14,742 nucleotides of DNA from an uncultured Ignavibacteriota bacterium (GCA_937915485.1 CALGII010000115.1:1-14742), one strand, 5' to 3'; positions 1 to 9,551 are shown, counted from the first letter of the stretch. Notes: generated by a model from the sequence alone, not told the origin. Made by a program: numbers and translations.

Positions 1-2
1 AA

Positions 3-419
3 AAGAAATTCGACCTCAGAATAGGGTATTCGGATTTTATTTACTTTTATTCCGATGTGTTCTGGGAAAACTCCGCGATGAAAAGGCTGCTCGAAAAAAT
101 TTCGCGGATAAAAAAATACAAACTGTTCCTTCTCTCGAATACCGATTCGCCTCACATGAGTTTCATCGATAAAAATTTCCCCTACGTCAGGATTCTGAAC
201 AAACGTGTACTGTCATACAAGGTGCACATGTACAAGCCGCAGAAGAAAATATTCAGGCATCTTCTCGAGAAACATAAATTGAATCCCGATAATACTGTTT
301 TGATTGACGATATTAAGGATAACGTAAAAGCCGCGGCGTCTGTGGGAATGCATACGATACATTATGTGACACATAAAAAATTCATGAGCGAATTTTCGAA
401 GATTCTGAAACTGAAATAA
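3..419 (+). CDS. HAD-superfamily hydrolase (subfamily IA-like), 5'-truncated by the contig edge
   Basis: The reading frame is open to the left edge of the window, so the first codons are missing; 138 residues remain. Three of the four HAD motifs are visible: motif II at LLSNTD, motif III as the lysine in the KVHMYKP segment, and motif IV as the acidic pair in VLIDDIKDNVKAA. The nucleophile motif I (DxDxT) would lie upstream and cannot be seen. The order, and the typical 'KPxxxIF...LIDDxxxNVxAAxxxGM' signature, fit small phosphatases that hydrolyse phosphomonoesters (phosphoglycolate phosphatase or haloacid dehalogenase type). The substrate cannot be deduced. An internal GTG at 57 could be mistaken for the start, but conserved-looking sequence continues upstream of it. 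The gene ends just before a strong hairpin and faces the convergent peptidase gene. Confidence 0.85.
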   Translation, partial: KKFDLRIGYSDFIYFYSDVFWENSAMKRLLEKISRIKKYKLFLLSNTDSPHMSFIDKNFPYVRILNKRVLSYKVHMYKPQKKIFRHLLEKHKLNPDNTVLIDDIKDNVKAAASVGMHTIHYVTHKKFMSEFSKILKLK

Positions 420-440
420 TACACCTGAAAACAAATTTGA

Positions 441-473
441 AAAGCAGGGATGCAGCCGCATCCCTGCTTTTTT
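441..473. terminator. Bidirectional rho-independent terminator between the HAD gene and the C1 peptidase gene
   Basis: A perfect 13-bp stem (441-453 with 458-470) closes an AGCC loop and runs into TTT on the plus strand. The A residues at the left give a partial T tail on the minus strand. It sits 21 bases after the HAD stop codon and directly after the stop of the minus-strand peptidase, so it can serve both convergent genes. Confidence 0.85.
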
Positions 474-477
474 AATT

Positions 478-1734
478 TCATTTCATCCTGTCTTTCAAAC
501 TCTGAGGCAGCGCGTCCTTGTGAATCGTGTAATTCATCATTTTCAGTTTTATGTAGTCATCGCTGTAATAATAGTAACCGCGCGGCTCTACGTTCTTTGA
601 ACCCGCTCCCGAATCTTTTATTAAAAACCAGTCCTTTCCGTTCTTCGTCGTCATACCGAGAAGATGAATTCCGTGGTCGTCGGTCGTGGTCTGATTCGTG
701 AACCTGAACTGGCGCGCGTATTCGTCAATGTAATCAGAAGGTATGTCAAAAGTAGGTATCATAGCAACCTTGTTCCAGGAATCGATACCCGGCTCTGAAA
801 CGTCGCCTCCGATTGATACCGTGTATCCGTTCTTAACGGCGTTTTTGAGAACGCTCATGAACTCGTCAAGCGGAATATTGAAATATTCCGTGCTCTTCCA
901 CCAGTTGTCGGGCACTTCGTACTCAACGAATTTATCGTAAGGCTGCTGCATGTACGAAAGTATCTCGACGTAATCGTCGGGATTAAGCGCAATTACTTTT
1001 TTAAAATAATCTTTAGGAGTCATTTCGTCTCCGTCAATCTTGAAATTATCCGGAGGCGTCCCGAGGTGATAGTTCAGTATGGACTTTATTGTCGAAACAA
1101 CTTCGTTTTCGTTCCAGTTGTTCGCGTCCTTTATCCCCTTTAGATATGACTGCATCTCATTGATTAATTTTCTGTGGTCGTGAACTGACTGCCCGGGAAG
1201 AAGTCCCGTATAAGCGTCGAGAGGCATGGCCCCGTATTCCTTCCATATTTTCAGCACGGCGTTCGCTTCAGAACCTTCCGCGAAAACCGAATTGCCCCTC
1301 TCGCGGACGAAGTGCTTTGCCTTTTCGACGTACTCGCAGTAAACAGTGTACAGGGGCGAAATCTTTATTTTCCTGTCGTGCACCCTGAACACTTCCGTTT
1401 CGAAATATGATGTCGTCGAAAACGACCAGCAGGTGCCCGTAAGCCCTTGTGACACGGGTTCGTTATGCCAGGCATAAGTGAATTCCGAAAGCGTCTTCGG
1501 TAAATCAACTCCCGTGAAATCAACTTTAAAATTTTTCGTCGTCGTCTTTTGCTTTGCGGCGTATCTGTCGGCTTCGCCGGATATTTCCTTGTAGTAACCG
1601 TCTTTCGGCTCTGTGAAAACCGCTTTATTCTTTTCCTGACCTTGCGCGGCTATGGATGCAAATAATATCGCGGCGAGTGAAATGAGATAGAACTTTTTCA
1701 TATTTATATTGCTTTTAATTTTGCTAATTTCCAT
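478..1734 (-). CDS. Exported C1-family cysteine peptidase, bleomycin hydrolase/aminopeptidase C-like
   Basis: A 418-residue papain-fold peptidase (MEISKI numbering). The oxyanion glutamine and nucleophile are in SQGLTGTCWSFS (Q96, C102). The catalytic histidine is in DDHGIHLLG (H354), followed by a strand WFLIKDSG. The length, and a long insertion between the Cys and His parts, match bleomycin hydrolase-type enzymes rather than papain. At the usual catalytic Asn position (K-N-S-W-G in the family) this protein reads K-D-S-G, so Asp374 replaces Asn and the Trp is gone. The N-terminus carries a signal peptide (MKKFYLISLAAILFASIAAQ), so it acts outside the cytoplasm, unlike classical PepC. Two starts are possible. 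ATG at 1734 has a GGAGG 12 bases upstream. ATG at 1701 begins exactly at the signal peptide but has no Shine-Dalgarno site. It is divergent from the propeller gene, with 45 bases between the 1734 start and that gene's start. Confidence 0.85.
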   Translation of the reverse strand: MEISKIKSNINMKKFYLISLAAILFASIAAQGQEKNKAVFTEPKDGYYKEISGEADRYAAKQKTTTKNFKVDFTGVDLPKTLSEFTYAWHNEPVSQGLTGTCWSFSTTSYFETEVFRVHDRKIKISPLYTVYCEYVEKAKHFVRERGNSVFAEGSEANAVLKIWKEYGAMPLDAYTGLLPGQSVHDHRKLINEMQSYLKGIKDANNWNENEVVSTIKSILNYHLGTPPDNFKIDGDEMTPKDYFKKVIALNPDDYVEILSYMQQPYDKFVEYEVPDNWWKSTEYFNIPLDEFMSVLKNAVKNGYTVSIGGDVSEPGIDSWNKVAMIPTFDIPSDYIDEYARQFRFTNQTTTDDHGIHLLGMTTKNGKDWFLIKDSGAGSKNVEPRGYYYYSDDYIKLKMMNYTIHKDALPQSLKDRMK

Positions 1735-1779
1735 AAATTATTATTTCCTCCGTTTAAATAATATATAAAATATATTCTT

Positions 1780-4716
1780 ATGCGACGTTTATCCATTACG
1801 GCGGTGATTCTGTGCGCGCTCGTGTTTCGGCAGATTTCATTCTCTCAGAGCATTTTCGAACCGAATAAAATCGGTTATACGCCCGCGAAACAGCGGCTCG
1901 AAAGTTTTGAGAAACGCAAATATCAGGAAGAATTATCCCTCGTCAGGAACGTTCCGTTCAAATCTATCGGACCGAGCGTGATGAGCGGAAGGGTCGTCGA
2001 CATAGAGGTTTCGCCGGACGACCCGACAATATTCTATGCCGCTTATGCCTCGGGAGGAATATGGAAAACTACGAACAACGGAACGACTTTCTTTCCGATT
2101 TTCGATGACCAACCTTGCATGACCATAGGTGATATCGCAGTAGACTGGAAAAGAAGCATCGTCTATGCGGGAACAGGTGAAAATAATTCAAGCAGGTCGA
2201 GTTATGCGGGCACCGGTGTTTATAAAACAACAAACGACGGGAAGGAATGGATAAATATCGGTCTTGAAGAGACTCACAGAATCGGCCGAGTCGTAATCTC
2301 TCCGGAAAATCCGGACGTGATTTTCGTTGCCGCGCTCGGTCATCTGTACTCTTCGAATGCGGAAAGGGGAGTATATAAATCGACTGACGGCGGGAATAAC
2401 TGGAAGAATGTATTGTTTGTTAACGACGTGACCGGAGCGATAGACCTCGTGATGAATTCAAAAAATCCCGGAATTATTCTCGCTGCAATGTGGGAAAAAG
2501 AAAGGCGCGCCTGGGATTTCAGGGAATCGGGTAAGAATTCAGGAGTTTACAGGAGTACCGACAACGGAGAAACCTGGACAAGGATGGAAAACTGCGGTCT
2601 TCCCGACGGCGACGGTTTCGGCAGAACGGGACTCGCGGCGGGAACAGAAAAACCCGATTGCGTTTATGCTTTGATTGATAATAACAATCCCGTAAGCGTA
2701 GAGAAAAAGAAAGAGGAGAAAGTCACTCTCGATATGCTGAGAACAATTACCGCGGAGAATTTTCTTAAATTGCCGGAAAAGGACATAGAATCTTTCCTTA
2801 AAACGAATGATTTCCCCAAAGAGTATGACGCTCGTTACGTAATCGGCAAAATCAAGTCGGGTGAACTGAAGCCCGTATCACTCGTCGAATATCTCGAGGA
2901 CGCCAACAGCAGGCTCTTCGATACCGATATTCACGGCGCTGAAGTTTACCGCTCGGATGACTTCGGCCTGACCTGGAAAAAGACTCACGATATGCCGCTT
3001 GACGGAATGTTTTATACTTACGGATATTACTTCGCGAATATAAGGGTGTCTCCATTTAATTCGGAAAAGATTTACCTTCTCGGCGTTCCTTTGATTAAAT
3101 CGGACGACGGAGGCAAAACATTTGAATCAATTCACGGCGAGAACGTTCACGCCGACCACCACGCTTTGTGGATTAACCCGTCCCGCAAAGGTCATCTTAT
3201 AAACGGTAATGACGGTGGTCTGAATATGTCGTACGACGACGGGCAGACCTGGACAAAACTGAATTCACCGTCTGTCGGCCAGTTTTATTCGGTGAATCAC
3301 GACCTGTCGGCGCCCTTTAACGTTTACGGAGGATTGCAGGACAACGGCGTGTGGTACGGACCGTCAAACAATATTGAGAATTTTGAGTGGCATAACTCCG
3401 GTCAGTATCCTTTTAAAAGCGTTATGGGCGGTGACGGAATGCAGGTCGCAGTCGATACAAGGGACAACGATATTATTTACACGGGTTACCAGTTCGGCAA
3501 TTATTACAGGATTTCGAAATCGACGATGCAATATAAATACATTACCCCAAGACACAAACTCGGAGAGCGTCCGTACAGGTTCAACTGGCAGAGCCCGATT
3601 ATGCTGTCGCCTCATAATATGGACGTCGTTTATCTCGGGTCTAACAAACTGCACAGGTCGGTAAACAAAGGCGATAGTTTCGAAACGATTTCAGGAGATT
3701 TGACTAACAAGGGAAAGATAGGCAACGTTGCATATGGAACTCTCACGGCTATCAGCGAATCGCCGCTGAAAGAAGGTCTGATATACACGGGCAGCGATGA
3801 TGGTCTCGTTTACGTCACGAAAAACGGCGGCAGTAAATGGGAAAAAATTTCTACAAACCTTCCTCAGGATTTGTTGGTAAGCAGGATAATTGCATCCGCT
3901 TTCGATGAGGGAACCGTTTACGTGTCTCTTAACGGATACAGGTGGGATAATTTCGAATCATATGTTTATAAGTCTACCAATTACGGTAAAATCTGGACGA
4001 GAATAGGTTCGAACCTGCCGCTTGAACCCGTGAACGTAATAAAAGAAGACCCCGTAAAGAGGAATGTCTTGTTTGTCGGAACCGACGCGGGAATCTACGC
4101 CTCTATTGACGGCGGAAATAGTTTTATGGTCATGAAAAATCTGCCAAACGTTCCCGTTCACGACCTGACTATCCATCCTTCGCAGGGAATCCTGATTGCC
4201 GGAACACACGGCAGGTCAATTTATACAGCGGATATAAATTATATTCGCAGTCTTAGCCCCGAAGTGTTGTCGTCGAAACTGCACGTGTTCGATATCGGAC
4301 AAATTGAATATTCGGGCGGCTGGGGAAGCCGTAACTTCGACTGGAAGTACTACATACCCGAACCTGCGCGCATAGACTTCTTTACAAACGGCATATATGA
4401 TGTCAGGCTGGAGATACTATTGAACGATTCCATACGTGTTCTTGATACCGCTCTCAAAAGCAGCGCCGGTCTGAATTTTTTCCGCTACGATTTAACCGTC
4501 GCCGCGAATTATCTTGAAGCATATTCAGGCTATATCAAGAACAGATACGGGAAAACGGTATCCGCGTCCGATAACGGCAAGGTCTATATAACGGAAGGCA
4601 AATATACGGTTCGAATACTTGGCGGAGACGCTTTTAAGACAAAAGTCTTAGATGTCGGGAGGAAGAAGGAGTCCGGGAATACCGAAAATAAAGGGGTTCC
4701 AAGGCCTAAAGACTGA
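1780..4716 (+). CDS. Exported Asp-box (BNR/sortilin VPS10-like) beta-propeller protein
   Basis: A 978-residue protein with an N-terminal signal sequence (hydrophobic residues about 5-22). It is dominated by Asp-box repeats of the S/T-x-D-x-G-x-x-W/F type; about eleven are visible, including KTTNDGKEW, KSTDGGNNW, RSTDNGETW, RSDDFGLTW, KSDDGGKTF, MSYDDGQTW, KSTNYGKIW and ASIDGGNSF. These mark blades of a large propeller like the sortilin/VPS10 or glycosidase-like exo-propellers. A charged helical insert (about residues 305-385) interrupts the propeller. A beta-rich C-terminal domain (from about residue 845) carries SSAGLNFFRYDL, a pattern common in these proteins. Such proteins are often labelled glycosyl hydrolases, but I see no catalytic signature and do not assign an activity. 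There is no obvious C-terminal sorting domain. The start has no Shine-Dalgarno site, only A/T-rich DNA. Confidence 0.85.
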   Translation: MRRLSITAVILCALVFRQISFSQSIFEPNKIGYTPAKQRLESFEKRKYQEELSLVRNVPFKSIGPSVMSGRVVDIEVSPDDPTIFYAAYASGGIWKTTNNGTTFFPIFDDQPCMTIGDIAVDWKRSIVYAGTGENNSSRSSYAGTGVYKTTNDGKEWINIGLEETHRIGRVVISPENPDVIFVAALGHLYSSNAERGVYKSTDGGNNWKNVLFVNDVTGAIDLVMNSKNPGIILAAMWEKERRAWDFRESGKNSGVYRSTDNGETWTRMENCGLPDGDGFGRTGLAAGTEKPDCVYALIDNNNPVSVEKKKEEKVTLDMLRTITAENFLKLPEKDIESFLKTNDFPKEYDARYVIGKIKSGELKPVSLVEYLEDANSRLFDTDIHGAEVYRSDDFGLTWKKTHDMPLDGMFYTYGYYFANIRVSPFNSEKIYLLGVPLIKSDDGGKTFESIHGENVHADHHALWINPSRKGHLINGNDGGLNMSYDDGQTWTKLNSPSVGQFYSVNHDLSAPFNVYGGLQDNGVWYGPSNNIENFEWHNSGQYPFKSVMGGDGMQVAVDTRDNDIIYTGYQFGNYYRISKSTMQYKYITPRHKLGERPYRFNWQSPIMLSPHNMDVVYLGSNKLHRSVNKGDSFETISGDLTNKGKIGNVAYGTLTAISESPLKEGLIYTGSDDGLVYVTKNGGSKWEKISTNLPQDLLVSRIIASAFDEGTVYVSLNGYRWDNFESYVYKSTNYGKIWTRIGSNLPLEPVNVIKEDPVKRNVLFVGTDAGIYASIDGGNSFMVMKNLPNVPVHDLTIHPSQGILIAGTHGRSIYTADINYIRSLSPEVLSSKLHVFDIGQIEYSGGWGSRNFDWKYYIPEPARIDFFTNGIYDVRLEILLNDSIRVLDTALKSSAGLNFFRYDLTVAANYLEAYSGYIKNRYGKTVSASDNGKVYITEGKYTVRILGGDAFKTKVLDVGRKKESGNTENKGVPRPKD

Positions 4717-4861
4717 CACGAAAAAACCGATTAGGCGGGATTCAATGCTGAAAACGGTTTCAAGAGACGGACTATTTGTGATATAAAATTAATTATTGCT
4801 TTTTTATTAATTCAATGGTATCTTGAAGTTGTTATCAACTAAACCTTTAAAATTAAATATT

Positions 4862-5143
4862 ATGAACAAAGAACAACTCATTGACAAATTGGCCGGTGAT
4901 GCAAAAATCACAAAAGTTGCCGCGAAAGCCGTTCTTGACTCCTTCATGGAAGCGGTAAAAAAAGCATTGAAGAAGGGCGATAAAGTTGGTCTTGTCGGTT
5001 TCGGAACTTTCTCAACGGGTAAGAGAAAAGCAAGAACCGGAAGAAATCCACAGACCGGAGCCACGATTAAAATTGCTGCTAAGAAAACCATAAAGTTCAA
5101 AGCAGGTAAGGAATTCAGCGAATACATTAACGGCAAGAAGTAA
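4862..5143 (+). CDS. HU/IHF-family DNA-binding protein
   Basis: A 93-residue protein of the HU family: N-terminal helices (MNKEQLIDKLAG), the turn signature VGLVGFGTFSTGKRKARTGRNPQTG, and the DNA-binding arm ending in IKIAAKKTIKFKAGKEF. All conserved parts are present: the GFGTF core, the RxxRxGRNPxTG arm and the final FKAGKE. The arm carries NPQTG, with the proline that intercalates and bends DNA. The frame is open for 13 more codons upstream (to 4823), but the family starts at MNKE, so ATG 4862 is chosen. The region before it is AT-rich with no Shine-Dalgarno. It is probably a nucleoid-structuring protein transcribed alone; the following hairpin at 5177 ends it. Specific HU-alpha, HU-beta or IHF identity cannot be decided. 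Confidence 0.95.
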   Translation: MNKEQLIDKLAGDAKITKVAAKAVLDSFMEAVKKALKKGDKVGLVGFGTFSTGKRKARTGRNPQTGATIKIAAKKTIKFKAGKEFSEYINGKK

Positions 5144-5176
5144 TTTTAATTCAAATAGTTTTCAATGGGTTGTTCT

Positions 5177-5197
5177 AAAAGGGCAGCCCTTTTTTAT
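5177..5197. terminator. Short bidirectional terminator between the HU gene and the S8 protease gene
   Basis: AAAAGGG (5177-5183) pairs with CCCTTTT (5187-5193) around a CAG loop and continues into T residues. It lies 33 bases after the HU stop. The minus-strand protease ends at 5194, so the hairpin also sits right behind that gene. Confidence 0.7.
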
Positions 5198-8100
5198 TTT
5201 ATAACCGCGAACTTGCCCGTCTTTTCTTCGACGCTCTGCCCCGCGGAATTCTTTCCTTCAGCTTTGAAAATGTAAACTCCCGAAGGAAGTTCTCCGCCGC
5301 GCGAGTCTCTCACGTCCCATTCGATTCCTCCGTTTTCACCCGTTGTCTTCAGTTCCTTGATGAACTCTCCCGTTATAGTGTAAACTCTTATAACTGCTGT
5401 CCTGGTAAGATTTGCGAAAGTGATTTTTTTGTTCACGGATTTTGAGTGGTTGTATGGATTCGGATAAACCACTACGCCCGAAAGGTCCTCCTTCACGAAC
5501 GTAAGACTGAACACGCTGCCGCTGCCCTGCGTGATTTTAATTCCGTTCTCGGAATAAATGCCGCTCACTCTGAGAAAATATGTCCTGCCGCTGGCGCCTA
5601 TGTTCGTTCCGCTTAATTGCAGGTAAAGAATGCTCTTCTTCGAATCGTCGCGCCTGACGGAAACGACATTTATGCCGAACGGTTCGAAAGAATAATTTGA
5701 CGCGTTTAAAGATGTAACAGTGTCCGTATTCAGGTTGAATTCCGCTTTCAGCGTCGAAGGCTGTATCAACGATACCGACGTGATGTAGAAAGATACGGAA
5801 TCAATCCGGTTGACTGAAAATGACAATTCATTCGTATCGACGGGCGAATTATAAAAATCCTTCAATCCTTTTGTTCTTATCGAATACACACCGTTTTCAA
5901 GTAAAGGGCTGAATGAAAGAACATAAGCATAAGGATTTTTTACGCCGGCTGTAGAAGGAATTATGTTACCGTTGACCTTGAAGACGCTTATCTCGGGAAT
6001 TGCGGTGGATATTTTTTCCGAAAATGTCAGCGACAATAAACCGTCCGCGAATGAAGCGCCTGTCAGACGTGATTTATTGTGCACGTAAATCCTCACGGAT
6101 TCGGAAAGCCTGCTCTCCTTTACAGGATTTGAAATCGAGACAGACGACAACTTGTAATAATAATCTCTTTTGTTAGTTACGTTGACGTCCGTGTAAGTGT
6201 TCGCCGCCGTGGAGTCATAAAGCGAATAGCCCGTCGAGTCGCTGTCCGCCCTGTAAACTTTGTAATAATCCGCGCTCTCTACGGGTGAGAAGTTCAGCAC
6301 GGCTCTGTTTGAATCCCCGCTGAAACCCGAAATGTTAACGGGCGTCGCCGGTCCGCTGAACTGCGCGTCCTTTTCTATGAAGACGAGCGAATCTTTATTG
6401 TTGATTCCGATTTCCTTAATCCCGTTGTTGTCGAAATCATAAACGATGGAATTGTAAGAACTGTATTCGCCCGAATAGTAAACAGGCTTGTAAGAGGAAC
6501 CGTCGAATTTTATCGCGTAAAAATTCCTGTCGAAGTTCACGAGTATCTCGTCCCTGCCGTCATTGTCTATGTCTCCCGCCTTGCAGAAACCGTCGCCCGA
6601 ATAGTTGTTGTAGAATTCAAGCGCTGTTTCCGTGTACTGATTGTTCGCGTATTTGTATATGAAAAGAACAAAGAGGTTCAGCCCGGTTTTTGAATCGGAA
6701 CTGAAACCAGCCGCGAATTCCTTTTTCCCGTCCCCGTCAAAATCTCCGTCCGTTAGATTGTCTCCCTTCATAACGAGCGACGGAAGGTCGGAACTGAACA
6801 CTCTCGCGTAATTGCTGCCGGTGCCGTGCTCGTAAATATTTAGAACCGAGTTCTGCCCTCCGGAATTGTCCGCGTAGTTATTCGTAAAAACTATTTCTGT
6901 CCTGCCATTGCTATTATAATCGCCCGTCAGAGCGCTCTGCGAATTCGAGTAAGGGCTGTTCGCGGCGGGGTAATAGGGAAGGAGCGCGAATTGCGGGAAT
7001 CCGTTCGCCGTCTTCATTATTATCAGACCCTGCCTGCCGAATCCGAGAATTTCATACGCGCCGTCCTCGTCAACGTCTGCGAATTTCGACGACCAGAAAT
7101 CGTCCGACGAACCGTTTTCCCAGATTTTTGAAGAGGGCAATTGACCCTGAACAGGCGCCTCGTACAGCGCGCCGTTTCTTTGAACAGACGTCAGCAGGTC
7201 GTACTTACCGTCTGAGTCTATATCCGCCGCGTCCCTCGATACGCTGCTGCCAATCCACGGAGACGGCGAGATTTTAGTGAACGCGTTCGAAGTAAAATTA
7301 TATGCTTCCGCGAGAAGTCCGTTCTTTATGCTGTTCGTTAAAAGAGTCTTTACTCCATTTCCCGAAAGCGATACCACCGTGTTGCAAACCTGACTCTGCG
7401 GAAGGTTGTAAGTTTTCTTAATAAAACCGTAAGGCTCGATTTGCCCCTTCGCCGTAAATTCAAACGCCGGATTGCTTTGTGTAACGCTCTTTCCGTTTCT
7501 TGAAATTATTTCGATGTAATATTCGTACTGCGCGCCTGTTTGAAGCGCGGTATGCCTAAGATACGCCGAATGCTCCTGCTTGAAAAATCCGAGATTGCCT
7601 TCGTCAGCGTAGATTATTCCGTACGCCTCTCCCGTGTTCTTTCTCCTGTAATGCACAATGCCCGTCGTCGGCGCATCGGAAACAAACCTGATTCTTTCAG
7701 CGAACGCGCCCTTGTAAATAATTTCCCTGCTGTCGTAAGCCTCAAGAACGGGCGCCGCATTGCCTTTGTTTATAACCGTTCTGTGCTCTATTGTCCTGCC
7801 GTTGTTCGTGTTTATCGCGAGTATTAAAGTCAGCGCCGTATCGGGAATGCCGCTCGTTTTCCAGAACGCGACCGTATCTCTTATCGTCTGCGCCGATGAA
7901 CTGAAAATCAAATTCATCGAAGCGGGATTCATCCCGATTCCGTACGATACGCTGTACGAGCGGAAGAACGAAGAAGCCGCCGTTATGAAGAGCGGAACGG
8001 TGTCTTTCGTTACGGCGAAATTGAGGTACGGTGAAAAAATTCTCGCCGCCGAAGGATTTGAAGAATTCGCGAACGATGTTTCGCAGTTGATGATTCCCGA

Positions 8101-9393
8101 CGAGTAAACATAATCCCATCCACTTTGTCCCGTGAAATATCTCGTCGACGAAACAAGTATTCCGCGGATTTCCTCGTTCGTGAGATTCGGATTTCTCGCC
8201 TTGAGCACTGCCGACATCGCCGATACAACAGGCGCGGAGAATGATGTGCCGTTAGAATGCTGATAGTTGCCTCCGAATTCCGCGCTGCCGAGCCCCGTTC
8301 TCGACGCCGTCAGAATGTTCACGCCCGGCGCGAAAAAGTCAACCGTCTGTCCGTACGCGGAGAACGTCGCTTTCCTGTCGAATTCGTCGGTCGCTCCCGC
8401 CGAAATAACCTCGTCGAATGATGAAGGATAATGTAGCGCGTCGGAGTTGTCGTTTCCAGCGGAACTCACCATCGTCACGTTCTTCGAGTACGCGAAAGCG
8501 ATGACGTCTTTCAAAAGATTGCTGTGAACGTAATCGCCGAAACTGAAATTCAGAACCTTCGCGCCCTGCATAACACCGTAAAGAATCGCCGAGGCGATGT
8601 TGTCTTCGTAGCCCTGCCCCTGCGCGTTGAAACACTTCATCACGAGGCACTTGCTGTAAGGCGCCATAGGAGTTATGCCCGTTGTGTTGTTGTAACCCGC
8701 CGAAATGACGGACGCTACCGACGTGCCGTGAGAAACAAGATTGTCGTCCTCGGGATTGTTGTCGCCTCCGATGAAATTCCATCCGCGCCAGTCGTCAATG
8801 AAACCGTTGCCGTCGTCGTCAATGCCGTTCGTTTCCTTGCCGTTTCCCGATTCGCCGGGATTGACGTAAAAACTCTGAAGCAAATCGGGATGAAGAAAAT
8901 CCAATCCCGAATCAATCACGCCCACGACGACTCCCGTCGCGTCCGCGATGCCGTAAAGCGGAAGCATTCCCGCCGCGCTAAGATAATACTGATTCGGAAA
9001 ATAAGTGTCGTTCGGCGTGAATGCCGCGGATTCGAGTTTGCAGACTTTTATTCTCTCCGCGTATTCGATGTACCTGTTACCCGACAGTTCTCTAATAAGT
9101 TCGTTCGCCGACTGCTCGCTGACCTGTGAAACGAAAATTTTGTCGAGCCCGAAATCCGAATTGTCCTTTACGCTCAAACGCCTGATGAACGCCGTGAAAA
9201 CCTGTTCGCCGCGGCTTCCGTCGTATTTCTTCAATGCCTGAACGGGAGAATTCACCGAAGCAACATTCGATTTAACGTCATTGAAAACGCTCTGCGGCGC
9301 GTCCTTCTTCAATTTAAAAACTACCTTTACGGTTTGGGCGCGCGAAGTGTTGAAAAAAATCAGCAGAGGCAATATGAAGAGCAAACGTCGCAT
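5194..9393 (-). CDS. Secreted S8 subtilisin-like protease with FG-GAP-like repeats and type IX secretion C-terminal domain
   Basis: A 1399-residue exported multidomain protease. A signal peptide (MRRLLFILPLLIFFNTSRAQ) fixes the start at ATG 9393; an upstream GTG at 9399 is less likely. The subtilisin domain has the full triad: Asp161 in VVVGVIDSGLD, His222 in VSHGTSVAS and Ser384 in NGTSFSAPV, plus the oxyanion Asn314 in SSAGND. About residues 720-990 hold six DxDxDGxxE/D calcium-type repeats (DIDSDGKYD, DVDEDGAYE, DGDFDGDGKKE, DIDNDGRDE and others), typical of FG-GAP/VCBS propellers. A fibronectin III-like domain follows (about 1018-1100), then two Ig-like segments of SbsA type (1108-1300). 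The last 95 residues (VVVYPNPYNH ... LPSGVYIFKAEG) are a type A/FlgD-like sorting domain, so export by the type IX system to the cell surface or medium is inferred. No immediate operon partner is visible. Confidence 0.92.
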   Translation of the reverse strand: MRRLLFILPLLIFFNTSRAQTVKVVFKLKKDAPQSVFNDVKSNVASVNSPVQALKKYDGSRGEQVFTAFIRRLSVKDNSDFGLDKIFVSQVSEQSANELIRELSGNRYIEYAERIKVCKLESAAFTPNDTYFPNQYYLSAAGMLPLYGIADATGVVVGVIDSGLDFLHPDLLQSFYVNPGESGNGKETNGIDDDGNGFIDDWRGWNFIGGDNNPEDDNLVSHGTSVASVISAGYNNTTGITPMAPYSKCLVMKCFNAQGQGYEDNIASAILYGVMQGAKVLNFSFGDYVHSNLLKDVIAFAYSKNVTMVSSAGNDNSDALHYPSSFDEVISAGATDEFDRKATFSAYGQTVDFFAPGVNILTASRTGLGSAEFGGNYQHSNGTSFSAPVVSAMSAVLKARNPNLTNEEIRGILVSSTRYFTGQSGWDYVYSSGIINCETSFANSSNPSAARIFSPYLNFAVTKDTVPLFITAASSFFRSYSVSYGIGMNPASMNLIFSSSAQTIRDTVAFWKTSGIPDTALTLILAINTNNGRTIEHRTVINKGNAAPVLEAYDSREIIYKGAFAERIRFVSDAPTTGIVHYRRKNTGEAYGIIYADEGNLGFFKQEHSAYLRHTALQTGAQYEYYIEIISRNGKSVTQSNPAFEFTAKGQIEPYGFIKKTYNLPQSQVCNTVVSLSGNGVKTLLTNSIKNGLLAEAYNFTSNAFTKISPSPWIGSSVSRDAADIDSDGKYDLLTSVQRNGALYEAPVQGQLPSSKIWENGSSDDFWSSKFADVDEDGAYEILGFGRQGLIIMKTANGFPQFALLPYYPAANSPYSNSQSALTGDYNSNGRTEIVFTNNYADNSGGQNSVLNIYEHGTGSNYARVFSSDLPSLVMKGDNLTDGDFDGDGKKEFAAGFSSDSKTGLNLFVLFIYKYANNQYTETALEFYNNYSGDGFCKAGDIDNDGRDEILVNFDRNFYAIKFDGSSYKPVYYSGEYSSYNSIVYDFDNNGIKEIGINNKDSLVFIEKDAQFSGPATPVNISGFSGDSNRAVLNFSPVESADYYKVYRADSDSTGYSLYDSTAANTYTDVNVTNKRDYYYKLSSVSISNPVKESRLSESVRIYVHNKSRLTGASFADGLLSLTFSEKISTAIPEISVFKVNGNIIPSTAGVKNPYAYVLSFSPLLENGVYSIRTKGLKDFYNSPVDTNELSFSVNRIDSVSFYITSVSLIQPSTLKAEFNLNTDTVTSLNASNYSFEPFGINVVSVRRDDSKKSILYLQLSGTNIGASGRTYFLRVSGIYSENGIKITQGSGSVFSLTFVKEDLSGVVVYPNPYNHSKSVNKKITFANLTRTAVIRVYTITGEFIKELKTTGENGGIEWDVRDSRGGELPSGVYIFKAEGKNSAGQSVEEKTGKFAVIK

Positions 9394-9474
9394 ATTCACA
9401 TAAATATAATTTTAAATATCCGTAAGAAACAGTTTAAATTTCGCGTCCTGATTCTTCTTTTGTATTCCATAAAT

Positions 9475-9536
9475 ATTGTCATACCGTAGAAATTGTCATA
9501 CCATAAAAATTGTCATACCATAATGATTGTCATTCC
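9475..9536 (+). repeat. 17-bp tandem repeat, four units
   Basis: The 11-mer ATTGTCATACC starts at 9475, 9492 and 9509, and its variant ATTGTCATTCC at 9526. The spacing is exactly 17 bases, with a variable 6-base linker (GTAGAA, ATAAAA, ATAATG). The fourth unit runs straight into the hairpin repeat that follows. The 11-mer ATTGTCATTCC recurs once more at 12384-12394. No gene lies here. Confidence 0.85.
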
Positions 9537-9551
9537 TGCGAAAGCAGGAAT
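9532..9551. repeat. REP-like hairpin with GAAA loop
   Basis: ATTCCTGC (9532-9539) pairs perfectly with GCAGGAAT (9544-9551) around a GAAA tetraloop. This 'GTCATTCCTGCGAAAGCAGG' type of hairpin is a familiar dispersed repeat in many bacterial genomes; false small proteins with SFLRKQES or CHSCESRNP are its usual translation. Confidence 0.75.

Noticed and set aside
4725..4765. Possible terminator after the propeller gene
   Set aside because: Only AAACCG/CGGTTT can pair across a loop of more than 20 bases, with no T-run; too weak to call.
8339..9129. Frames of 147 and 201 codons inside the S8 protease region
   Set aside because: Arg-rich or otherwise low-quality translations in other frames of a gene whose subtilisin triad is intact.
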